In this document: positions 21,112-26,082 of the stretch, piece after piece
Layout: the number at the start of each line of letters is the position of its first letter
Position numbering within the stretch: the stretch's first letter is position 1
From: an uncultured Acetatifactor sp.
Lineage (GTDB): Bacteria > Bacillota > Clostridia > Lachnospirales > Lachnospiraceae
DNA length: 26,082 nt
Assembly (NCBI GenBank): GCA_910585805.1
Contig: CAJUFB010000008.1
Span: 72,372-98,453 of the forward strand
Direction of reading: 5' to 3'
The notes under the pieces: generated by a model
What the model was told of the DNA's origin: nothing
Seen by the model: the letters and a program-made list of their open reading frames with translations, nothing else
The model's database searches: none
Position numbers and translations under genes: made by a program

Positions 21112-22602
21112 ATGCAGGAAAAAAACGAAAAAAAAACTACGCAGAGGAAAAAACGGGAACCGGGCAGTGCAAGGAAAGCCCATGCCCGCCGTATCGACAA
21201 TAAATGGGAAATTTTTGCAACAGGTTTGTTTTTTGTCGCGGTATTTGTGACAATGATTGCATATCTCGGCTATTTTACGGCTACCAGTAAGCAGGAGATG
21301 CTGGATAACAGCTACAATTCCAGGCAGGAAATCCTTCTGTCGCGGAATTACCGCGGCAACATTTATTCCAGGGACGGGGAAGTGCTGGCCGAAACCGTTC
21401 CGGATGAGAGGCAGAATGAATCCCGGGTGTATCCTTTTGCGGACATGTTTGCCCATATTGTGGGTTATTCCACCAAGGGGCGTATGGGGGTGGAGGCGAT
21501 GGCGAATTATTACCTGATCAATACCAGTACGTCCCTGAGCAATAAGGCCGCCAATGACACGGCGGGCGTGAAGAATCCCGGGGACAATGTCTATACCACA
21601 CTGGATGTGCAGATACAGGAGGTGGCGGATTCCCAGCTCAATATTTACAAAGGCGCCGTGGTGGTGACGGAGGTTTCCACGGGAAAGATTCTTGCCATGG
21701 TATCCCATCCTGGTTTCGACCCCAATCAGATAGGCGTTATCTGGGATTCGCTGGTGGAAAATGAGAACAGTTCAGTGCTGTTAAACCGCGCCACCCAGGG
21801 ACAGTATCCGCCCGGTTCCACCTTCAAGATCATAACCGCGCTGGAATATATCAGGGAAAATCCCGATACCTATAACGATTATTCCTATCAGTGTTCAGGC
21901 GCCTTTACTTCCATGGGAAGCCAAATCAACTGTTATCATAAGACGAATCACGGACAGGTGGATTTTAAGAGTTCTTTCGCCAGATCCTGTAACGCCTCCT
22001 TTGCGAATATCGGAATGGGACTGAACAGGGAAATGTTTCGGGAGACTCTGGACGGGCTGCTTTTTAATCAGCCTTTGCCGCTGGATCTCCCTCATTCTAC
22101 AGGTAAGGATACCATATCCGCGGATTCCACTACGGACGAAATGCTGCAGACCTCCATAGGGCAGGGCAAAACCCAGATTTCCCCCATGCATCTGAACATG
22201 ATTACTTCCGCCATAGCCAATAACGGCGTGCTGATGAAGCCCTATGTCATTGACCATGTGGAGAATGATGTCGGGCGTGTAGTCAAATCTTTTTCTCCGG
22301 AAAGCTGCGGACAGCTGATAGATCCATCGGAGGCGGAAATCCTGAGAGACATGATGACTGCCGTGGTGGAAGGCGGGACTGCCAGAAAGCTCTCCGGGCT
22401 GTCCTACACTGCCGCCGGCAAGACCGGTTCCGCGGAATATAATAATTATGGAGACAGCCATGCCTGGTTTACCGGGTACGCGCCGGCGGAAGCACCGGAA
22501 GTCTGTGTCACCATTATTGTGGAGGGCGCCGGGAGCGGAGGAGACTATGCGGTCCCGATTGCCAGAAGAATATTTGACGCTTATTTTAACGAAAAAAAAT
22601 AA
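21112..22602 (+). CDS. Class B penicillin-binding protein (PbpA/PBP2-like transpeptidase)
   Basis: The crosslinking partner of the SEDS protein encoded just upstream. A short basic cytoplasmic tail (rich in Lys and Arg, 1-31) is followed by one membrane anchor (about 33-55, FATGLFFVAVFVTMIAYLG). The pedestal region includes NYRGNIYSRDGEVLA and GYSTKGRMGVEA. The transpeptidase domain has all three motifs: Ser236-Thr-Phe-Lys239 (GSTFK), Ser292-Cys-Asn294 and Lys437-Thr-Gly439. At 496 aa it lacks PASTA repeats and matches the compact PbpA type of actinobacteria and Clostridia. AAGGAGA precedes the start. It is probably the last gene of this operon, since the next has its own promoter. Confidence 0.95.
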   Translation: MQEKNEKKTTQRKKREPGSARKAHARRIDNKWEIFATGLFFVAVFVTMIAYLGYFTATSKQEMLDNSYNSRQEILLSRNYRGNIYSRDGEVLAETVPDERQNESRVYPFADMFAHIVGYSTKGRMGVEAMANYYLINTSTSLSNKAANDTAGVKNPGDNVYTTLDVQIQEVADSQLNIYKGAVVVTEVSTGKILAMVSHPGFDPNQIGVIWDSLVENENSSVLLNRATQGQYPPGSTFKIITALEYIRENPDTYNDYSYQCSGAFTSMGSQINCYHKTNHGQVDFKSSFARSCNASFANIGMGLNREMFRETLDGLLFNQPLPLDLPHSTGKDTISADSTTDEMLQTSIGQGKTQISPMHLNMITSAIANNGVLMKPYVIDHVENDVGRVVKSFSPESCGQLIDPSEAEILRDMMTAVVEGGTARKLSGLSYTAAGKTGSAEYNNYGDSHAWFTGYAPAEAPEVCVTIIVEGAGSGGDYAVPIARRIFDAYFNEKK

Positions 22603-22605
22603 GTA

Positions 22606-22634
22606 TTGCACTTCCACAAAGATTGGACTATACT
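22606..22634 (+). promoter_or_regulatory. Promoter for the Nudix gene
   Basis: TTGCAC (22606-22611), a 17-base spacer and TATACT (22629-22634), beginning four bases after the PBP stop. The predicted start is near 22641, 40 nt before the gene. No terminator was found between the PBP gene and this promoter. Confidence 0.7.
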
Positions 22635-22680
22635 AAATGGAAGAAAATGTTTCAAAACACACCAGTCTGGAGGAATTGCG

Positions 22681-23133
22681 ATGCTGGAAGCAACTAGCTG
22701 TGGCGGTGTGGTAATTTTTCGAGGAAAGATTCTGCTTTTGTACAAGAATTACAAGAACAAGTACGAGGGCTGGGTCCTGCCGAAAGGCACGGTGGAGCAG
22801 GGTGAGGAATATAAGGAAACCGCGCTGCGGGAAGTGCTGGAGGAATCGGGAGCGAAGGCTACCATCATTAAGTATATCGGAAAGAGCGAGTATACCTTCA
22901 ATATACCGGAGGATATCGTGGAGAAGGAAGTCCACTGGTATCTGATGATGGCCGACAGCTATTACAGCAAGCCACAAAAGGAAGAATTTTTTTTGGATTC
23001 AGGTTTTTATAAGTATCATGAAGCGTACCACCTGCTGAAATTCTCCAATGAAAAGCAGATTCTGGAACGGGCATACGATGAATATCTGGAGCTGAAAAAG
23101 AGCAATTTATGGGGCAGCCGGAAGTACTATTAG
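22681..23133 (+). CDS. Nudix hydrolase
   Basis: A 150-aa hydrolase of nucleoside-diphosphate-linked compounds. The Nudix box matches the consensus fully: Gly36, x5, Glu42, x7, then REVLEESGA (50-58), with the preceding YEGWVLPKGTVEQGEE. The start at 22681 is set by GGAGGA six bases upstream; the frame runs open to 22606, but that stretch contains the promoter. The domain resembles the diadenosine-polyphosphate hydrolase type (WxLPKG before the box), but substrate cannot be assigned. It is followed by a small unknown gene after 35 bases. Confidence 0.93.
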   Translation: MLEATSCGGVVIFRGKILLLYKNYKNKYEGWVLPKGTVEQGEEYKETALREVLEESGAKATIIKYIGKSEYTFNIPEDIVEKEVHWYLMMADSYYSKPQKEEFFLDSGFYKYHEAYHLLKFSNEKQILERAYDEYLELKKSNLWGSRKYY

Positions 23134-23168
23134 TATTTTCGGCTGTGTCAGGTAAAAGGGATCTTCAC

Positions 23169-23492
23169 ATGGCGCTTAAAATTGCATACCATCCCCACTT
23201 ATACCTGGGAGAAAGCATGAAAAGGGAAAAACTGGATAAGATAAAGAGAAAGCTGGAAAGGCATCCCCGATTTTCCGGTGTATTTCTGGTGGTGCTTTCA
23301 CGCAGTCCCCATGATCAGCTGGAGATTTACAGCGCAAAACAGCTGCGATGGCGTTATTACACAAAATACCCGCCTTATGTGGTGGGAATTGCCGCAAATC
23401 AGGCAGAAGCCCTTACTGTGGTGAAAAATATGGTGGAGGAATGCCTGAAGGAACGTGAGGACTGCGCATTAAAGGAGTATTTAAAATGCTGA
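23169..23492 (+). CDS. Conserved-looking small protein of unknown function
   Basis: A 107-aa soluble protein that I do not assign to a named family. It begins MALKIAYHPHLYLGESMKRE, has a basic helix (KLDKIKRKLERH), a hydrophobic strand FSGVFLVVLSRS, then DQLEIYSAKQLRWRYYTKYP and a helical, Cys-containing tail ending LKEYLKC. The strand-helix alternation suggests a small alpha/beta fold. AAAAGGG lies eight bases before the start at 23169; the frame is open upstream but overlaps the Nudix gene. It overlaps the DUF2953 gene by seven bases, so the two are coupled, which links it to the sporulation-associated pair that follows. Confidence 0.8.
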   Translation: MALKIAYHPHLYLGESMKREKLDKIKRKLERHPRFSGVFLVVLSRSPHDQLEIYSAKQLRWRYYTKYPPYVVGIAANQAEALTVVKNMVEECLKEREDCALKEYLKC

Positions 23493-24580
23493 CGATCGTT
23501 TTGAGAATCCTTTCCGTACTCGGCATCCTGCTTCTGGCCCTGTGTGCGCTGGCGGTGACGATATTGCTGCTGGTGCTCTTTGTCCCTGTTACTTACCGCA
23601 TATCCGGCGTCAAAGATGAGGAAGGCTTCCGTATAAACGGAAAGGTAAACTGGCTGTTTGGTATTTTCAGACTGCGGTACGGGTATCCGGAACCGGGTGA
23701 ACTGACGGCGAAAATCCTTTTTCTTACGCTGTACAGGATGAAAATACCGCCGGACGCGACGGAAGATGACAGCAGTAAACCTGATGCGAAGGAAAGAAAA
23801 AAGAAGAAACCTGTCGGGTCCGGTGCTTCGAAAGCCGCTGCCGGGAGAGAGGCTTCCAACGGGGAAAATCCGTCCGTGAACGCGGCAGCGGAACAAAAAG
23901 AGGGAAAAAAACCATCTACGGATGCGGCAGTGAAGCAAAAAGCAGAAGAAAGCCCATCCACGGATGCGGCGGAACAAAAAACGGAAGAAAGTCCGTCCGT
24001 GGATGCGGCGCAAAAAATGGAAGAAAACGACGCGAAGGCGCAGGAAGGAATAAGCGAAGACCCGCCCGCAGACGCGCTGGCAGAAGAAACGGCGGAAGAA
24101 AATCTCTCCGGCTTTGGAAAGATTTTACAAAAATTTCGGAAGATTAAGTACACAATCCACGGCATCTATGATAAAATAAAAGAGATTTGGAATAATATAT
24201 CATATTATTTAGAGCTTTTGCAGGAGGAAGAGACCAGACAGCTTTTTTCCCATGTCCGATTGAGGACAGGGAAGATAATGAAGAGTGTGTGGCCCGGACA
24301 TATCAGGGCGGATATTCTGTTCGGCACCGGCTCCCCGGATACTACAGGATATCTCTACGGCGCGTACTGCATGCTTTTTCCCATGCTGAGGGCAGACATA
24401 TGTGTGACGCCGGATTTTGAAGAGGCAGTTTTGCGGGCAGAGTTTGACATATCGGGACATATCGCCGTATGGGTTCTGGCAGTGAACGCCGGCAGGATAG
24501 CTTTGGACAAGCGTCTCTGGCGCCTTATCAAAAAGGCAGTCTCTCCGGAAATAAAGACGGCGCGGAAGAAAGCTGCATAG
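23486..24580 (+). CDS. ytfI: DUF2953 membrane protein (YtfI-like)
   Basis: A 364-aa protein with one strong N-terminal membrane segment (about residues 5-35) then PVTYRISG and a short beta-rich part (INGKVNWLFGIFRLRYGYPE). A hydrophilic linker (about 90-205) holds four degenerate copies of a 13-14-residue unit. The C-terminal part, EETRQLFSHVRLRTGKIMKS, then HIRADILFGTGSPDTTGYLYG, is the DUF2953 signature. B. subtilis has the same pair ytfI-ytfJ, and genes of this pair are expressed during sporulation. The start overlaps the preceding gene by seven bases. gerW follows after 27 bases with its own ribosome binding site, so all three are probably one transcript. Confidence 0.85.
   Translation: MLTIVLRILSVLGILLLALCALAVTILLLVLFVPVTYRISGVKDEEGFRINGKVNWLFGIFRLRYGYPEPGELTAKILFLTLYRMKIPPDATEDDSSKPDAKERKKKKPVGSGASKAAAGREASNGENPSVNAAAEQKEGKKPSTDAAVKQKAEESPSTDAAEQKTEESPSVDAAQKMEENDAKAQEGISEDPPADALAEETAEENLSGFGKILQKFRKIKYTIHGIYDKIKEIWNNISYYLELLQEEETRQLFSHVRLRTGKIMKSVWPGHIRADILFGTGSPDTTGYLYGAYCMLFPMLRADICVTPDFEEAVLRAEFDISGHIAVWVLAVNAGRIALDKRLWRLIKKAVSPEIKTARKKAA
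23867..24025 (+). repeat. Degenerate repeats encoding the linker of the DUF2953 protein
   Basis: Four units of 39-42 bases give NPSVNAAAEQKEGK, KPSTDAAVKQKAEE, SPSTDAAEQKTEE and SPSVDAAQKMEE. Units two to four are the closest. The repeat keeps the reading frame and is confined to the disordered linker, so length variation should be tolerated. Confidence 0.85.
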
Positions 24581-24607
24581 CGGCAAAAGCTTCGGAATGG
24601 AGGAAAA

Positions 24608-25045
24608 ATGGCAGATAATAAAGAGAATCAGTTTCAGGGAGTAGTGGAGTCCCTCCTGCGAGGAATGGATACGGTATTGTCCACCAAGACAGTGGTAGGA
24701 GAGGCGACAAAAATCGGCGATACGATTATTTTGCCACTGGTGGATGTCTCCTTCGGCGTAGGCGCGGGGGCGGGCAGCAACGGAACGAAGAATTCCGCTT
24801 CCGGCGCCGGCGGCCTGGGCGGGAAGATGACCCCCAGCGCGGTTCTGGTCATCAAGGACGGCGGCGTCAAGCTGGTAAATATCAAGAATCAGGACGCGGT
24901 CACGAAGGTGTTGGACATGGTGCCCGATTTGATCGAGAAATTTACCAAACCAAAGGACAAAGCGGAAAGTCCCGAAAAAGAAGAGGAAATATCCGACGCG
25001 GATGTGGTTGATATCGCGTTTCCGGAAGAGGAAGCCTCGAAATAA
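24608..25045 (+). CDS. gerW: GerW-family sporulation protein (YtfJ)
   Basis: A 145-aa protein of the YtfJ/GerW family, a spore component needed for germination on some germinants in B. subtilis. The family core is intact: VVESLLRGMDTVLSTKTVVG (12-31), IGDTIILPLVDVSFGVGAGAG, a Gly/Ser-rich segment (52-72), then SAVLVIKDGGVKLVNIKNQD. The acidic tail (PEKEEEISDADVVDIAFPEE) is longer than in Bacillus. GGAGG lies seven bases before the start. It is the last gene of the operon and is followed by a terminator; its presence supports a spore-forming host. Confidence 0.95.
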   Translation: MADNKENQFQGVVESLLRGMDTVLSTKTVVGEATKIGDTIILPLVDVSFGVGAGAGSNGTKNSASGAGGLGGKMTPSAVLVIKDGGVKLVNIKNQDAVTKVLDMVPDLIEKFTKPKDKAESPEKEEEISDADVVDIAFPEEEASK

Positions 25046-25072
25046 CCTGTTTCATAAGGAAATGTCTACAGA

Positions 25073-25104
25073 CAACCCGGCAGAGTCTTGCCGGGCTGTT
25101 TTAT
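25073..25104 (+). terminator. Intrinsic terminator after gerW
   Basis: CCCGGCA (25076-25082) pairs with TGCCGGG (25089-25095) around a six-base loop, extended by ACA/TGT outside one mismatch, then TTTT-A-TT. It lies only 20 bases before the next start codon. Confidence 0.8.
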
Positions 25105-25123
25105 TCAGAGAGAGGAATTTGAA

Positions 25124-26059
25124 TTGGACAGAGACGAAAGAAAGCAGTTTGCCCGCTATATAAGCAGGCTGCGGAAAAAACAGGGCATCACCATGAAACA
25201 GCTTTGCGATGGGCTGCTGAGCGACAGAGCCGCGATGTTCATAGAGCAGGGAAAGCGGGACACATCAGGGCCCATGCAGGAGGCCCTGTTGGAACGGCTG
25301 GGCGTGGGGGCGGAGGACTATGAGCGCTACCTGGGCTGTGAGGAATATGCCCATTGGAGAGCGCAGCAGCAGATTCTGCATTCCATTGCCTATGAAGAAA
25401 TGGAACAGGCGCAGGACCTTCTGGAAAAATATTGGGCTGCATACTGTGGAGAAGAGGGGAATTGCGGTAAGAACAAGGGAAAACTGGGGCAGCAGTTTTA
25501 TTTCGTTATGCAGGCGCAGATACAGCGGTACTATGGAAATCGCAATCTCGGTAAAGAGAGATATTTCTCCGGAGAAAAGGGATACCAAAGTAAGAGGCAA
25601 TTCCGGGAGGAAGCGGATGTCAGGGGGGAAGTGGCGGCGCTGTTCAGGAAGGCCCTGGAACTCACGGTACCTGCATGGGAGGAGAGGCCCGTTTCAGAAC
25701 TGACGCTGTCTCTCAAGGAACTGAACCTGCTCCTTGAGGCGGAATATTACAGGACGGCCGGAAGCGGCACATGCCAGGGGGAACGGCCCGGACAGTACAG
25801 GGAAATCATGGAATACATAACAAAAGGGAAACTGGACCGGCGCGGGATGGCGAAGATCTATCCAAAGGCAGTCTATTACCTGTGCAGATGCCTGATGAAG
25901 GAATATGGCGCAGAAGAACATGACGAAGATGTATACGGGAGGAAGCGGTATACGGAGTTTCTGACATACTGCAACCGTGCATTGAAAATACTGCGGGATA
26001 ACGGCAGAATGTATTTCCTGTGGGAAATTGAGGCTTCTGGCATGATGGTGGGTACTTGA
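25124..26059 (+). CDS. Helix-turn-helix regulator with helical-repeat domain, possibly truncated
   Basis: A predicted cytoplasmic transcription regulator of 311 aa. Residues about 6-60 form an XRE-type helix-turn-helix (FARYISRLRKKQGITMKQLC, then RAAMFIEQGKRDTSG). The rest is helical and TPR-like (YEEMEQAQDLLEKYWAAYC, QFYFVMQAQIQRYYGNRN, IYPKAVYYLCRCLMKEYG), an architecture shared by RRNPP/Rgg-type peptide-sensing regulators. A TTG at 25124 is chosen as the start because AGAGAGAGG is well spaced and it is the first usable codon; earlier codons would lie in the terminator. The C-terminus (WEIEASGMMVGT) stops sooner than I would expect for such proteins, so a truncation or insertion just past 26059 is possible. 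No small peptide gene was identified beside it. Confidence 0.75.
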   Translation: MDRDERKQFARYISRLRKKQGITMKQLCDGLLSDRAAMFIEQGKRDTSGPMQEALLERLGVGAEDYERYLGCEEYAHWRAQQQILHSIAYEEMEQAQDLLEKYWAAYCGEEGNCGKNKGKLGQQFYFVMQAQIQRYYGNRNLGKERYFSGEKGYQSKRQFREEADVRGEVAALFRKALELTVPAWEERPVSELTLSLKELNLLLEAEYYRTAGSGTCQGERPGQYREIMEYITKGKLDRRGMAKIYPKAVYYLCRCLMKEYGAEEHDEDVYGRKRYTEFLTYCNRALKILRDNGRMYFLWEIEASGMMVGT

Positions 26060-26082
26060 CCATGCCCAATTAACAACTGCAT

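Overview
The window is about 26 kb of chromosomal DNA from a low-to-mid G+C, spore-forming member of the Clostridia, most likely a Lachnospiraceae-type gut anaerobe. This rests on the gene order rimM-trmD-rplS-lepB-rbgA-rnhB-ylqG-ylqH-yraN (the Firmicutes ribosome-maturation cluster), the DUF2953-gerW sporulation pair, clostridial-type IlvN/IlvC, and sigma-A-like promoters with strong AGGAGG ribosome binding sites. No tRNA, rRNA, CRISPR array, intact transposase or phage gene was seen, so this is mostly core chromosome with small accessory scars.

Region 1 (1-9420, all plus strand): ribosome and tRNA maturation plus protein export. It holds rimM; trmD, fused in frame to a C-terminal GNAT acetyltransferase; rplS with its own promoter and a repeat-rich leader; three type I signal peptidase genes, two of them a tandem duplication 71% identical in protein; rbgA; rnhB; a FliK-like and an FlhB-C-terminus-like orphan pair (ylqG/ylqH type); and yraN.

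Region 2 (9421-11255): ilvN-ilvC, branched-chain amino acid synthesis, behind a near-consensus promoter and a leader with two hairpins and a 24-codon ORF. An intrinsic terminator and a 99-bp palindromic element close it off from the convergent gene.

Region 3 (11306-15446): a minus-strand sodium:solute symporter and a divergent plus-strand L-fucose isomerase. Their shared 424-bp control region has a promoter for each gene, a dyad over the symporter -35 box, and a structured fucI leader that can fold in two competing ways.

Region 4 (15447-16663): a gene-poor scar. It has an AT-rich 150-bp segment bounded by 17-bp inverted repeats and by near-direct repeats, a frameshifted 3' remnant of a sugar-ABC substrate-binding protein, and a 108-bp palindromic element that contains the remnant's stop codon.

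Region 5 (16583-25104): cell envelope, division and sporulation: zapA, a U32 peptidase-family protein with two in-frame microrepeats, a SEDS glycosyltransferase (ftsW/rodA) with its class B PBP, a Nudix hydrolase with its own promoter, a small unknown gene, a DUF2953 protein and gerW (ytfJ).

Region 6 (25124-26059): a helix-turn-helix plus helical-repeat regulator, possibly truncated at its C-terminus. The most notable items are the TrmD-GNAT fusion, the orphan FliK/FlhB-like pair, the repeat-bounded segment at 15560-15736 and the alternative-folding fucI leader. None of these is proven to be a new system from sequence alone.
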